Positions 34,787 through 45,652 of a DNA stretch of 64,000 bases are shown here, in pieces. How positions within the stretch are numbered: the stretch's first letter is position 1; each line of letters opens with the position of its first letter. The position numbers were made by a program, and so were the translations under genes. This DNA is from an uncultured Bacteroidota bacterium. Its GTDB lineage: Bacteria; Bacteroidota; Bacteroidia; UKL13-3. The stretch is taken from the NCBI GenBank assembly GCA_903850915.1, contig CAINMV010000037.1, positions 62,001 through 126,000 of the forward strand. The letters run 5' to 3'. The notes under the pieces were generated by a model. The model did no database searches and had not been told where the DNA came from. It saw only the letters and a list, made by a program, of their open reading frames with translations.

Positions 34787-36355
34787 ATGGATGAAAAGAT
34801 ATTATATGCTTTGATAGCATGTTTAGGTGGCGGAATAGTAGGAACCATTATAACGGTTTTTGTTAATGGCGCCAGAAACAAAAAAGAGGCTGACACAGCA
34901 CAAGCTGAAAAAACTAAAATTTTGAAGGACGCTGAAAATGAAGCCACCGTTTTAAAGAAAAATCGAATTCTAGAAGCGAAAGAAGAAATTCTTAAACTTA
35001 AAGAAGAGAACGAAAAAGAAATGGTGAAACGCAACAGCAATGTAGTGCAGAGCGAACAACGTAGTAAAGCATTGGAGCAAAGCGTGAAGCAAAAGATGGA
35101 CAACCTCAGCCGTAAAGAAGCTGAATTGGAAAAACTGAAAACTGACCTCACCACACAACTGGAAATCAACAAAGCGAAACACGATGATCTACAAAAACAT
35201 CAAAGCCAACAGATAAAACAACTGGAGGTGATGGCCGGCCTTACTGCAGAACAAGCGAAAACACAACTCATTGAACGCTTAAAAGATGAGGCCCGTGCAC
35301 AAGCAGCAAACTCCATTAAAGACATTGCTGATGAAGCCAAATTAAACGCTTCAAAAGATGCTAAAAAAATTATTGTTCAAACTATTCAAAGAACAGCATC
35401 AGAGCATGCCATCGAAAATTCAATCTCTGTTTTTCATATTGAAAGTGATGAAATTAAAGGCCGTATTATTGGTAGAGAAGGTAGAAATATACGTGCATTA
35501 GAAGCAGAAACAGGTGTAGAATTTATTGTGGATGACACCCCTGAAGCAATTATTCTATCTTGCTTCGATCCATATAGAAGGGAGATTGCCCGTTTAAGCT
35601 TGCATCGCTTGGTTCAAGACGGCCGTATTCACCCAGCACGTGTGGAAGAAGTGGTAAAGAAAACCAAACGCGACCTAGAAGAAGAAATAGCTGAATTAGG
35701 AAAACGAACCGCCATTGACCTTGGTATCCATGGCTTACACCCAGACTTAATTCGTTTGGTAGGTAAAATGCGATACAGAAGCAGTTATGGTCAAAACCTT
35801 CTTCAACACAGTCGCGAAGTGGCAAACTTATGTGCTATAATGGCTGCCGACTTAGGATTGAACGTGAAACTTGCAAAACGTGCAGGTTTATTGCACGATA
35901 TTGGTAAGGTAAGCGAAGAAGATCCAGAGATGCCGCACGCATTATTGGGAATGAAAATTGCCGAACGTTGTAAAGAAAATCCTATTATCTGCAATGCCAT
36001 TGGAGCACATCACGACGAAATAGAAATGACCGATATTATTTCACCTATCGTTCAAGCGTGCGACTCCATCTCAGGTGCTCGTCCAGGAGCTCGTCGCGAA
36101 GACACTGAACAATATTTGAAACGTCTAGGTGATCTAGAAAAACTGGCTCGTAGTCATAATGGCGTCCTTAATGCATATGCTATTCAGGCAGGCAGAGAAT
36201 TACGCGTTATTGTTGAAGCCGAAAGAGTATCAGATGCTGAATCAGATGTAATGAGCTTAAATATCGCTCACAAAATCCAGACCGACATGACGTATCCAGG
36301 ACAAATAAAAGTTACGGTTATACGTGAAAAACGCGCTGTAAACTACGCGAAGTAA
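34787..36355 (+). CDS. rny: Ribonuclease Y
   Basis: RNase Y is a membrane-anchored endoribonuclease that starts mRNA decay. The 522-residue protein has an N-terminal membrane helix (about 6-25), a long coiled coil (about 30-200), a KH domain ([31 protein letters not shown], in part) and an HD domain with LLHDIGK and GAHHDEIE, the metal-binding residues. Length and domain order match the family. It is separated from zapA by 80 bp that include a small hairpin (CCTCG-N5-CGAGG at 34762-34776). Confidence 0.96.
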   Translation: MDEKILYALIACLGGGIVGTIITVFVNGARNKKEADTAQAEKTKILKDAENEATVLKKNRILEAKEEILKLKEENEKEMVKRNSNVVQSEQRSKALEQSVKQKMDNLSRKEAELEKLKTDLTTQLEINKAKHDDLQKHQSQQIKQLEVMAGLTAEQAKTQLIERLKDEARAQAANSIKDIADEAKLNASKDAKKIIVQTIQRTASEHAIENSISVFHIESDEIKGRIIGREGRNIRALEAETGVEFIVDDTPEAIILSCFDPYRREIARLSLHRLVQDGRIHPARVEEVVKKTKRDLEEEIAELGKRTAIDLGIHGLHPDLIRLVGKMRYRSSYGQNLLQHSREVANLCAIMAADLGLNVKLAKRAGLLHDIGKVSEEDPEMPHALLGMKIAERCKENPIICNAIGAHHDEIEMTDIISPIVQACDSISGARPGARREDTEQYLKRLGDLEKLARSHNGVLNAYAIQAGRELRVIVEAERVSDAESDVMSLNIAHKIQTDMTYPGQIKVTVIREKRAVNYAK

Positions 36356-36495
36356 GTTGTCGTGCTTTTTAAAAGTTCCTTTTGCTATCTTATCTCTTCC
36401 TCGTTAAGCCCTTCATTAAGGATCTTTCTTTTTTATAATTCTAGTCTGATTTCTGTTTAAGAGGTCATCAGTGTATTTATTGCAACCATTTTATA

Positions 36496-36503
36496 TATAT
36501 TTG
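36496..36503 (+). promoter_or_regulatory. -7 box TATATTTG upstream of the large T9SS gene
   Basis: TATATTTG matches TAnnTTTG, ending 19 nt before the GTG at 36523 that would begin the signal peptide. It supports initiation at 36523 rather than at the ATG at 36653. Confidence 0.5.
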
Positions 36504-36522
36504 TACTAGTACATATACACGC

Positions 36523-39500
36523 GTGGGGCTCATTTATATACAACGTAATGTTACTACTTTACTAGTGGTGTTTTTTTGCTATTTCTCAGCCCAAGCCCAA
36601 AAAAAAAATCCTTCGGCCTCACCCTTCGTCAGATCTTTCTTTTGTAAAAAATATGGGGCAATGGCAGGCCCCGTTTTTATTTAAAGCAACGGTGCCAAAT
36701 GGTGCCATTTTTCTTGAGAAAAGTGGTATCACGTATAACTTCGTTGATGATGAAAGCCGACACCAGCTTCATAATTTGATGCATCGTCATTTTGTAGATT
36801 CGTCAAATATGCCCTTTTCCATTAAGCTGCATGCATTAAAAATGCAATTCAAAAACTGTAATTCAGAATTGAAAATAAAGGAAGAAGAGATGTTAGCTAC
36901 TTATCATAATTATTATCTTGGAAGCGATCCAAGAATATGGCAAAATAGGGTGCCCCTTTTTAATAAGATTGTCTATCACGAAGTTTATAATGGCATTGAT
37001 TATGAGGTTTTTACGGCTGGACGATCTTTTAAATATAATTTTATCGTAAATCCTAATGCCGACTATAATCAAATTGTCATGCAGTACGATCAAGGGTTAT
37101 TGTCATTAGATGATGGTAAGCTACGCATTAAAACAGAGGTTAACGAAATGTTGGAGGCCGCACCTTATGCCTATCAAATAATTAATGGTGCGAACATTAA
37201 AATTCAATGTTCTTTTGCATTAAATGGAAATGAAGTAAGTTTTCGAGTTGGAGAATTCAATCAGAATTATACTTTAATTATTGACCCAACAATAATTTTT
37301 GCGACATATTCTGGAAGTACCGTCGACAACTTTGGATTCACGGCTTCATTTGACAGTGAAGAGCATCTTTTTTGTGCTGGCATTTGCGAATCCATCGGAT
37401 ACCCTGTTAGTTCAGGTGCGTTTCAATCGACGTTCCAAGGTGGCAGTGCTAGGAATATTTTTAAGGGTGTCGACAACCCCCCTATTGGCTGGGATATCTC
37501 GATAAGTAAATATGATTCAAGTGGCGCAAAAGTACTTTATGCGACCTACTTAGGTGGAAAAGAAAACGAATACCCACACAGCCTTTTAGTTGACAATAGT
37601 GATAATCTCGTGGTTTTAGGAAGCACCTTCTCCAATAACTTTCCGCATACAAGTAACGCCTTCGATACTGTTTTAAATAGAAATGGCGACACCATAAGTA
37701 CGGATATGTTTATTACTCGGTTTGATGGCGCAGGAAAGCTCGTAGCGTCCACTTTTATTGGTGGTGATGACTATGATGGCAACAATATGGGAGGTAGCTT
37801 ACAATATAACTATGCTGATGAATTTCGGGGAGATATTATTAACGATAATAACAATAACTACTATATTGGATCGGTTACAGCATCAGCAAATTTCCCAATG
37901 AAAAATGCGCTGCAAGGAACCAAAAAAAATGGTCATGATGGAGTTGTTTTTAAAATAGACTCAACGTTAAGTAATCTTTATTGGAGTACCTTTTTGGGTG
38001 GCGACGCTGACGATGCTATTTATTCAATCGACCTCGATAAATCGTTAAACGTTTATGTGGCAGGAGGCACCATGAGTAATAACTTCCCAACTACATCAGG
38101 AGCCTATCAAAAAAACAAAACAGCCTCAGGTGATGCAGATGGTGTAATCGCAAAGTTCTCAAACAATGGGCAACTTTTAATTGGAAGTACCTATGTGGGA
38201 ACGTCTGGGTACGATCAAGTGTATTTTTTAGAAATTGATAAGGATGGAAATATTTTCGCCACCGGACAAACTGAAGGCGCATTTCCAGTGAGCAGTGGGC
38301 TTTACTCAAAGTCTAATGGCTCTCAATTTATCATTAAACTAGATGGAGATTTAAGAACATATATACTCTCTACTACTTTTGGTAGTGGTCGTTTAAACAG
38401 CAGCGGAAGGCCCAATCCAGACATTTCGCCTACGGCCTTCTTAGTTGACAACTGTGATTTAATTTATGTCTGTGGCTGGGGAAGTAACCTCGGAATGAAC
38501 CACCTTGGCTCTACCAAGGACATGCTCGTATCAAGCACAACACCACCATTATACACTACCACCGACAACAATGATTTTTATATCATCGTTTTTAATAAAG
38601 ATTGCCAGAATGTTAAATTCAATACCTACTTCGGTGAGAATGGAGACGTAGATCATGTTGATGGTGGTACCAACAGATTTGATAAACGTGGAATTATTTA
38701 TGCTTCTGTTTGTGCCAGCTGCTATGCCACTGGATCCGGATTTCCAACCCAACCACCAGGTGTAGCCTATCCTTCCAATCTTTCCCCACGTTGTTCTAAT
38801 GCTTCATTTAAGATAGATTTTCAACTTCAAACTTCTATAATTGCAGCCTTCCGCCCTAGCCCACGTATTGCCTGTGTTCCACAAATGGTAACCATGAATA
38901 ATAAAAGTAATGCATCACATGTTTTTTGGGATTTTGGAGATGGTAAAACAGATACAGTCTATGATCCAAAACACTTATATTTAAAAGCTGGAAACTATAA
39001 AATCAGACTTATTTGTGAAGATACAAGCACTTGCAATCACTACGATACCATCTATGATGAAATAAATCTGTACGATCAGGCAGTAGCCGATTTTAGTTAT
39101 GAGATATCATATTGCGAAAGCAGTGTTACCTTAAAAAAGCAAAGTAAAAATCAAATTAACTTTTTATGGGATTTTGGTGATGGAAAAATGGATAGCACCA
39201 CCGATAATCCGAAACATGTTTACGCGCAAAGCGGAAAATACAATCTTACATTATATATTAATAAAGGTTTAAATTGCTCTGATAGCATCACTAAAACAAT
39301 CGACTTCGATAAATATAAACCTACATCTCCTATAATCCCAAATGTATTTACACCCAATGGTGATGGGCAAAATGACGTATTTGAAATTGGAGGTGTAAAT
39401 CCAAAATGTGACTCAATTGAAATAAAGGTATACAATAGATGGGGGCTACTTGTTTTTGAATCGAAGGAAATCGGGAACTGGTGGACTGGCAAGGATAGAA

Positions 39501-39601
39501 ATAAATTATTTCCTGATGGCATCTACTATTTTACTCTTAAAGTTACCGATTACAAAGGCAATATAAGTCAACGAAAAGGCGATATCACCCTTGTCCGTTA
39601 A
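36523..39601 (+). CDS. Giant T9SS surface protein: SBBP repeats, two PKD domains, type B sorting domain; frame broken in A10
   Basis: The body (ATG 36653, 982 codons) has an N-terminal region starting SFVKNMGQW (family motif ENKGQW), an SBBP-type beta-propeller (DMFITRFDGAGKLVAST, GGDADDAIYSIDLDKSLNVYV), two PKD domains (VFWDFGDGKTD, FLWDFGDGKMD) and a gliding-motility-type type B sorting domain (VFTPNGDGQNDVFE, YNRWGLLVFES, FPDGIYYFTLK). A typical signal peptide (GTG 36523; YFSAQAQ before the cut) lies upstream in another frame. The frames meet in a run of ten A (36599-36608); nine A would join them. Without the join the protein has no signal peptide although it needs Sec export. Sequencing error, phase variation or slippage are all possible. 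Confidence 0.8.
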
Positions 39602-39655
39602 TCAACAAAAATTAACATGGGCATGAATAGCATTCCTGTATTTTTACAATCGATT

Positions 39656-40624
39656 ATGAAATTTAGAATATCGCTTTTCGGCATTGGTGTTTTACTCACA
39701 ATGTTTTGCTCCTCATGGGGGTTTTTCGGACACAAAACTATAAATCGCCTGGCCGTGTTTACCTTGCCTGAGCCATTAATCGGATTCTACAAGCAAAATA
39801 TTGATTTCATTACAGACCAAGCCACCGCTCCCGATAAGCGCAGATACAGCGATCCAAACGAAGCTCCTCGTCATTATATTGATTTAGATCACTACGAACA
39901 AAACTTGCCTATTGATACCATGCCTTTATTTTGGAAAGAAGCCGCTCAGAAATATACCGAAGACACCTTAAAGGCTTATGGCATTGTGCCTTGGCATATC
40001 AATTGGAAAATGAAAGAACTAACTCAAGCTTTTAAAGACAACAATAAAGACAAACTATTACGACTTAGCGCCGACATTGGACATTACATCGCAGATGCTC
40101 ATGTTCCATTGCACTCCACCGAAAATTATGATGGAAAGATGACAGGACAAGATGGAATTCATGGGTTTTGGGAAAGTAGATTGCCAGAATTATTCTACAG
40201 CAACTATGATTATTATGTGGGCAGCGCCGAGTATCTAGACAGCCCGTTTTACAATGTTTGGAAGGCTGTTCAAGAGAGTTTTAATGCTCGTGATAGTGTT
40301 TTGCGATTTGAACGTGAATTAAGTTTAAAGTTCCCGGAAGATAAAAAATATGCACTTGTTGCAAAGGGTGCAAATATGGTGAAAGGATTTAGTGAAGAAT
40401 ATAGCAAAGCATACGAAAAAATGCTCGACGGTATGGTTGAACGTCGATTAAGGGCATCTATAAAACTCGTAGGAAGCATTTGGTACACGTGTTGGGTAAA
40501 TGCAGGTCAGCCTTCTCTTAAAGGCATGAGCGACAACCCATTGACCGAAGAGCAAAAGAAAAAAATTAGCGAAGAAGAGGAACAATTTAAAAGTGGGAAG
40601 ATGATTGGAAGGCCGGAGAACTAA
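39656..40624 (+). CDS. Zinc-dependent phospholipase C / S1-P1 nuclease-like exported protein
   Basis: The 322-residue protein has a signal peptide (MKFRISLFGIGVLL, to CSS) that places a Trp at the mature N-terminus (WGFFGHKTINRLAVF), as in zinc PLC and S1/P1 nucleases where Trp1 binds zinc. ADIGHYIADAHVPLHSTENYDG supplies the His-x3-Asp ligands. The fold is all-helical. ATG at 39656 is chosen over one 13 codons upstream because it opens the signal peptide; a near-consensus -7 box TATTTTTA lies upstream. Substrate (phospholipid or nucleic acid) is open. A TAA-free C-terminal tail is Glu/Lys-rich. Confidence 0.82.
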   Translation: MKFRISLFGIGVLLTMFCSSWGFFGHKTINRLAVFTLPEPLIGFYKQNIDFITDQATAPDKRRYSDPNEAPRHYIDLDHYEQNLPIDTMPLFWKEAAQKYTEDTLKAYGIVPWHINWKMKELTQAFKDNNKDKLLRLSADIGHYIADAHVPLHSTENYDGKMTGQDGIHGFWESRLPELFYSNYDYYVGSAEYLDSPFYNVWKAVQESFNARDSVLRFERELSLKFPEDKKYALVAKGANMVKGFSEEYSKAYEKMLDGMVERRLRASIKLVGSIWYTCWVNAGQPSLKGMSDNPLTEEQKKKISEEEEQFKSGKMIGRPEN

Positions 40625-40712
40625 TTAAAAGCCATCTAACGAAGCAAAATAAAATTATTTTTTCGGCTAAAAACTTCTCGCAATTTCGTTATTTTCATGT
40701 AGATTGCTTTAC

Positions 40713-40720
40713 TACATTTG
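40713..40720 (+). promoter_or_regulatory. -7 box TACATTTG for recN
   Basis: TACATTTG matches TAnnTTTG, 27 nt before the ATG at 40748. Confidence 0.45.
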
Positions 40721-40747
40721 CGGTAATAAAATTATTATCCTCGATTT

Positions 40748-42406
40748 ATGTTATTACATTTAAAAATTAAAAACTACATCTTAATTCGAAATTTGGATAT
40801 CGATTTCGAAGAAGGATTTGCAGTTATTACGGGAGAAACAGGAGCTGGTAAATCTATAGTATTAGGGGCACTTGGACTTATACTTGGCGAAAGGGCAGAA
40901 AGCAAACAATTATTTAACGACAAAGAGAAATGTATAATTGAGGGCACTTTTAATATTGCACCATACGATCTAAAATCCTTCTTTGAAGAGAAAAACCTTG
41001 ACTATGATGATATCACTATCATAAGAAGAGAAATTGGTGAAAATGGAAAATCACGCGCATTTGTAAACGATACTCCCGTTACTCTTTACGACTTAAAAGA
41101 ACTTGGAAGTCTTTTGGTTGATGTGCATTCACAACACGAAACACTTCAGTTAAATTTAGCAAAATATCAAATCGGTTTTATTGATGCTTATTGCGGAAAC
41201 AAAATATTACTGCAACAATATGCAACGCAATATCGCCAATATCGTGTGGCGCAAATTGAGCTCCAATCATTACTGGAGCAAGAGTCACAAATGAAAAAAG
41301 ATTTGGATTACTTCCAATTCCAATTTAATGAATTGCATGACGCACAGCTTAATGAAGAGGAATATGAAACAATACAGCAGGAAATTGATCTACTAACGAA
41401 CGCAGAGGAAATAAAAACCAATGCGTTATTGGCTGTCAATGTATTAACTGAACAAGAGATAAATATTCTAGATCAACTTAATGAGGTAAAACAAGTGTTA
41501 TCGGGGGTGGCAAAAATACATGCTCCTTTAATGGATTTGAGTAACCGACTTCAAAGTAGTATTATAGAACTTAAAGATATCTCTCGCGATCTGCGCCATA
41601 TCTCTGAAAGTACATTTGCTGATGCCGAAAAAATAGAAATCTATAATAACAAGCTTCAAACAATTTTCAATCTTCAGAAAAAACATCAAGTACAAACGTT
41701 AGGTGATCTTTTGAAATTATGCCAAGAGCTGGAACTGAAAATTAATAGTATAACGGGGTTTGATGAAAAAATAAACGCGTTGAAATCTGGCATTGCAACC
41801 TCAGAAAAACAACTCCAAAGCACCGCGGCTGAACTAAGCGAACGAAGAAGTCAGGCAATACCAAAAATTACCGATTCATTAAAAAAATTGCTTTTACAAG
41901 TTGGACTAGTTAACGCCGCTGTGGAATTTGAACATCGTATTAATGAAAAAAGTTATAACGAAACTGGTATAGATAAAATTCAATTACTCTTTACTGGTAA
42001 TAAAGGGAGTGCGTTAACTCCAATTCATAAAGCAGCCAGTGGAGGCGAGTTATCTCGATTGATGTTATGCATAAAGTACTTAATGGCACAGACGACTCTA
42101 CTCCCTACTCTTATATTTGATGAAATTGATACAGGAATCAGTGGCGAAGTAGCGCTGAAGGTTGGAGCTATAATGCAACAAATGTCTCAGAATCATCAAG
42201 TATTTGCCATCACTCATTTACCACAGATTGCAAGTAAAGGTAAAAATCACTTTTATGTTTACAAAGAAATTCAGGATAGTATTACTGTAAGTCAAATTCG
42301 TAAGTTAGATGACGTAGATCGTCAAACCGAAATTGCGAAAATGATTGGAGGAGAAAAACCGTCTGAAACCGCACTAGCCAATGCCCGAGAACTTTTAGGT
42401 AATTAG
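40748..42406 (+). CDS. recN: DNA repair protein RecN
   Basis: RecN is an SMC-like ATPase that acts in double-strand break repair. The 552-residue protein has Walker A VITGETGAGKSIVL near residue 28, the DVHSQHETLQLNL block, a central coiled coil (about 165-370), the ABC signature HKAASGGELSRLMLCIK and Walker B PTLIFDEIDTGISGEV, then the H-loop FAITHLPQIASKG. It is a full-length gene and converges on a small exported-protein gene 29 nt away. Confidence 0.96.
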   Translation: MLLHLKIKNYILIRNLDIDFEEGFAVITGETGAGKSIVLGALGLILGERAESKQLFNDKEKCIIEGTFNIAPYDLKSFFEEKNLDYDDITIIRREIGENGKSRAFVNDTPVTLYDLKELGSLLVDVHSQHETLQLNLAKYQIGFIDAYCGNKILLQQYATQYRQYRVAQIELQSLLEQESQMKKDLDYFQFQFNELHDAQLNEEEYETIQQEIDLLTNAEEIKTNALLAVNVLTEQEINILDQLNEVKQVLSGVAKIHAPLMDLSNRLQSSIIELKDISRDLRHISESTFADAEKIEIYNNKLQTIFNLQKKHQVQTLGDLLKLCQELELKINSITGFDEKINALKSGIATSEKQLQSTAAELSERRSQAIPKITDSLKKLLLQVGLVNAAVEFEHRINEKSYNETGIDKIQLLFTGNKGSALTPIHKAASGGELSRLMLCIKYLMAQTTLLPTLIFDEIDTGISGEVALKVGAIMQQMSQNHQVFAITHLPQIASKGKNHFYVYKEIQDSITVSQIRKLDDVDRQTEIAKMIGGEKPSETALANARELLGN

Positions 42407-42435
42407 AGAATTATAAAAAAGAATCTCAATGAAAA

Positions 42436-42867
42436 TCATTCAAAGTAAACCAGCGGAAATCTAGGAGAGTCAACCACATTTGAATCAACAACCTTTCGCT
42501 CTGAATACCACAAAACAAGATCATTTATTTTCATGAAATTACTCGCTTCTATGGTAATGGCATGGGTTCCCTCTTCATCATAAATTGAAAAAACTTGAAA
42601 TTTCTCTGCATAAGAATCACTTACTAAAATATTTTTAGTAATATGAGATTCTACTGTATCCTTAGAAATAATTATAGTTATTTTATCTGTCCCACTTAGT
42701 TTAGCATCGGCTTTTAACATTTTTAAATTTAATCCATTGGCAGAGCAGGTAGCGGGGCACTCAAACACACGTTTCCCATTTACTAGAATAAGCCAATGAA
42801 CAGGGGTAGCGGCATTAGCAAAAAAAACAAACGTGATGAATAAAATAAATGTATTGGAAATTCTCAT
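42436..42867 (-). CDS. Exported protein of unknown function
   Basis: The 143-residue protein has an N-terminal signal peptide (FFANA then ATPVHW). The mature part contains FECPATCSANGLNLKML with a cysteine pair and long beta-strand-like segments such as DKITIIISKD. It starts 2 nt after the stop of the upstream membrane glycosyltransferase-like gene, so it shares that operon and may act in the same envelope process. No family recognised. Confidence 0.6.
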   Translation of the reverse strand: MRISNTFILFITFVFFANAATPVHWLILVNGKRVFECPATCSANGLNLKMLKADAKLSGTDKITIIISKDTVESHITKNILVSDSYAEKFQVFSIYDEEGTHAITIEASNFMKINDLVLWYSERKVVDSNVVDSPRFPLVYFE

Positions 42868-42869
42868 TA

Positions 42870-44351
42870 CTAATTCATGTTTATAAACTGAACATCACTA
42901 GTGGCTTTATATATTCTAATTTGAAGGGTATCCCCTTTGTCGCTAATACTTTTATTGTCGCGCTCCTCATGCAAAAGTTCAAAATTGGGGTTTTCATCAA
43001 ACCAACGTTTAGGAACATGGCCTTCAACAGGGCAAAATTTAGAATCCCAAACAATAATGGCATTTTGTTTTAAAAAAAGACCTTCATTACCATAATAAAT
43101 CGAAAAGTTTCTTTTCGTATCAAAAGGGTCTAGATTTAAAAGATGTGCTACAAAGGGATCGTAATAATAAAAATAACTATCTAGAAAGTTATTGTCCTTT
43201 AACCATTGGCATGATTGGAACTGCACCATCTCAAGCCTACTTAATCGATACGGAATGTCATTTCTATTGACCTTTAATGGCATAAAAAAAACCGCTAAAA
43301 TGAGAACTAAAATAAAATATTTACCCCAACTCCAAAATTGCTGAAATAACATTAATTCAAGTAAATATTCGAAAGCAAAGAATGATGTGAGTCCAATGCA
43401 TGGACCTATTCCAGCCATTACACGTGTCAATCCAAGCGACCCGAATATACCTAATTTCCAAAAGATACTATGCGCTATAAAATAGGCTGCAAAGCTTCCA
43501 AAAATTAACACAAATCGTATATTTAGCATGCGATTCTTACCAAAACTCTTTGTTTTTAATTCATTAAAAAACGAGCGTATAAAAATCAAAATAGCGAGAA
43601 GAACCAATAATACCTGAGGCACCCCAGCAATTGCTTCATTAGCCCTTATAAACTGGGTTATTGGACCTTTACCATATACATTTACTGCACGTAAATAAGG
43701 ATTAGTGCTAAAAACCCAAAGCCAGTTATGTGCAATTAAATAGCCTATTATTGAAAAAAACAAAGTTCCCGCGCTAAGTAAAAAAAGCGCAAATAATTGG
43801 CGATAGTATAACGTTATTAATACAAAAACAGGAATAATCAAAAAACCTTCACTTCGTACAAAAGGCAAAAATGAAATGATTACGCACGCCCAGCGTTCAT
43901 GGAAGTTCTGATACAGGTAAATACCTGCTATTAAAAAAAGAGCAAATAAAATTTCCGTTAAGCCACTGAATACACAAACAAAATAAATAGGAACACTAAG
44001 CACAAAAACAACACTCGTCCAAGCCAACTTTTGGAAATGCTGCCTAGCAATTAAAAAGCTAAGATATCCTGTTGATATAGCCGAAATGATATTAAAAAAC
44101 TTTATACCTGAGAATCCGAACTGAGCCCATGGTGAAGCAAGCAAAGTGAATAAAGGTTTACCCCACTGATCGAGTAAATTTGTTGGATGTTTGAATGCAT
44201 ATTTTGCAAATAAATAATGCATCCAACTGTCACCTCCGCCATAGGTGCCAGTACTCAACAACGAACAGGCTAAAAAAGTGAAAAAATAAACACCCAATAA
44301 AACTGGGACCATCAGCCTGTCGCGCTGCCACCATTGTTGTTTTTGAAGCAT
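42870..44351 (-). CDS. Multi-spanning membrane glycosyltransferase-like protein
   Basis: The 493-residue protein has about ten hydrophobic segments and an early periplasmic loop GTYGGGDSWMHYLFAKYAFKHP with an acidic Asp, as in GT-C fold mannosyl/arabinosyltransferases that use polyprenyl-phosphate sugars. The C-terminal 90 residues form a soluble domain (FYYYDPFVAHLLNLDPFD). ATG at 44351 is chosen because TATATTTG ends 4 nt upstream; an in-frame start 15 codons earlier would sit before the promoter. It forms an operon with the exported-protein gene downstream. Sugar and acceptor unknown. Confidence 0.75.
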   Translation of the reverse strand: MLQKQQWWQRDRLMVPVLLGVYFFTFLACSLLSTGTYGGGDSWMHYLFAKYAFKHPTNLLDQWGKPLFTLLASPWAQFGFSGIKFFNIISAISTGYLSFLIARQHFQKLAWTSVVFVLSVPIYFVCVFSGLTEILFALFLIAGIYLYQNFHERWACVIISFLPFVRSEGFLIIPVFVLITLYYRQLFALFLLSAGTLFFSIIGYLIAHNWLWVFSTNPYLRAVNVYGKGPITQFIRANEAIAGVPQVLLVLLAILIFIRSFFNELKTKSFGKNRMLNIRFVLIFGSFAAYFIAHSIFWKLGIFGSLGLTRVMAGIGPCIGLTSFFAFEYLLELMLFQQFWSWGKYFILVLILAVFFMPLKVNRNDIPYRLSRLEMVQFQSCQWLKDNNFLDSYFYYYDPFVAHLLNLDPFDTKRNFSIYYGNEGLFLKQNAIIVWDSKFCPVEGHVPKRWFDENPNFELLHEERDNKSISDKGDTLQIRIYKATSDVQFINMN

Positions 44352-44355
44352 AGTG

Positions 44356-44363
44356 CAAATATA
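44356..44363 (-). promoter_or_regulatory. -7 box TATATTTG 4 nt from the ATG
   Basis: TATATTTG on the minus strand is followed by CACT and the ATG at 44351. Transcription should begin at or next to the start codon. Confidence 0.5.
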
Positions 44364-44417
44364 ACAAGCATATTTTGACAAAACCGGAAACGTCAAATTT
44401 TATCATACCGCCTATTA

Positions 44418-44870
44418 TTACTCTTTACGCTTGGAATCGATTGTTATAGTAACCGGCCCGTCGTTAATGATTTTCACCTTCATATCTGCCCCGAAAACAC
44501 CGGTGGAAATAGCCTTTCCAAGTTGCTGTTGTAATGCCAATATCATTTTTTGATATAGTGGAATGGCAATGTCCGGCCTAGCCGCACCAATATAACTTGG
44601 TCGATTTCCTTTTTTGGTTGATGCATGCAACGTAAACTGACTAACCAAAAGTAACTCACCTTTAACATCAAGTAAACTTAAATTCATAATATCATTAGCA
44701 TCACTAAAAATCCGCATATTGCAAATTTTCTGTGCAAGCCAAATAACATCTTCATCTATATCTCCAGGTTCAATTCCAAGCAATACAAGCAACCCAGAGG
44801 CGATTGAAGATATTTCAATCCCATCTATGGTTACTGATGCTTCAGATACTCGTTGAATTACTACGCGCAT
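44418..44870 (-). CDS. dtd: D-aminoacyl-tRNA deacylase
   Basis: Dtd removes D-amino acids wrongly charged to tRNA. The 150-residue protein has the family start MRVVIQRVSEASVTIDG, the SQFTLHASTKKGNRPSY motif (substrate-binding loop) and the C-terminal NDGPVTITID with the cross-subunit Gly-Pro. It is full length. It is divergent from pdxJ with a 43-bp gap that holds a TACTTTGC sequence for the pdxJ side. Confidence 0.95.
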   Translation of the reverse strand: MRVVIQRVSEASVTIDGIEISSIASGLLVLLGIEPGDIDEDVIWLAQKICNMRIFSDANDIMNLSLLDVKGELLLVSQFTLHASTKKGNRPSYIGAARPDIAIPLYQKMILALQQQLGKAISTGVFGADMKVKIINDGPVTITIDSKRKE

Positions 44871-44913
44871 AAAAACTATTTTTGGTTACTTTGCATGGAA
44901 GTTGAAAAACACC

Positions 44914-45630
44914 ATGACAAAACTTTCTGTAAATATAAATAAGTTTGCTACCCTGCGCAACGCTAGAGGGGGTAACAATCCAGATATAATTAAAGCGGCT
45001 CTCGATATTGAACGTTTCGGAGCCGATGGTATTACAGTGCATCCTCGACCCGACGAAAGGCACATTCGTTATGCCGACGTCGTAGAATTAAGCAAAATTC
45101 TAACCACCGAATTTAACATAGAAGGCAATCCAAAAGAACAAAAATTTGTAGACTTAGTTTTGGCAAGTAAGCCTATTCAAGTAACTTTAGTTCCCGATTT
45201 GCAGCATCAATTAACAAGCAACCATGGTTGGGATACTCGTAAAGAATTTGATTTCTTAAAAGAAATTATAGCGGTATTTAAAAAAGAACATATTCGAGTT
45301 TCTATCTTCTGCGACCCACACACTGCAATTATTAAAGGAGCATCCGAAACCGGAACCGACCGTATTGAACTTTATACAGAGTCCTACGCAAAAAACTATT
45401 CTATTAATAAAGTAAATGCAATTGAGCCATATATAATAGCTGCAAAAGCAGCTCATAGTATGGGATTGGGCGTGAATGCCGGTCACGATTTAGATCTAGA
45501 AAACTTAAATTATTTCTATAAGAATATCCCGCATTTAGCAGAAGTATCCATTGGGCATGCTTTAATTTGCGATGCTATTTATTTCGGACTAGAAAATACA
45601 GTGAAACTTTACAAAAGTCGATTAGTGTAA
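44914..45630 (+). CDS. pdxJ: Pyridoxine 5'-phosphate synthase
   Basis: PdxJ condenses deoxyxylulose 5-phosphate with 1-amino-acetone 3-phosphate to give pyridoxine 5'-phosphate. The 238-residue TIM barrel shows LSVNINKFATLRNARGG, ITVHPRPDERHIRYADV, VTLVPD, TGTDRIELYTE and LGVNAGHDLDLENL, all PdxJ blocks. ATG at 44914 (MTKLSVNIN) is chosen over a TTG four codons upstream. Its downstream neighbour is rho, convergent with a 22-nt gap. Confidence 0.96.
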   Translation: MTKLSVNINKFATLRNARGGNNPDIIKAALDIERFGADGITVHPRPDERHIRYADVVELSKILTTEFNIEGNPKEQKFVDLVLASKPIQVTLVPDLQHQLTSNHGWDTRKEFDFLKEIIAVFKKEHIRVSIFCDPHTAIIKGASETGTDRIELYTESYAKNYSINKVNAIEPYIIAAKAAHSMGLGVNAGHDLDLENLNYFYKNIPHLAEVSIGHALICDAIYFGLENTVKLYKSRLV

Positions 45631-45652
45631 AAGAAGTAAAATCCTATTATAT

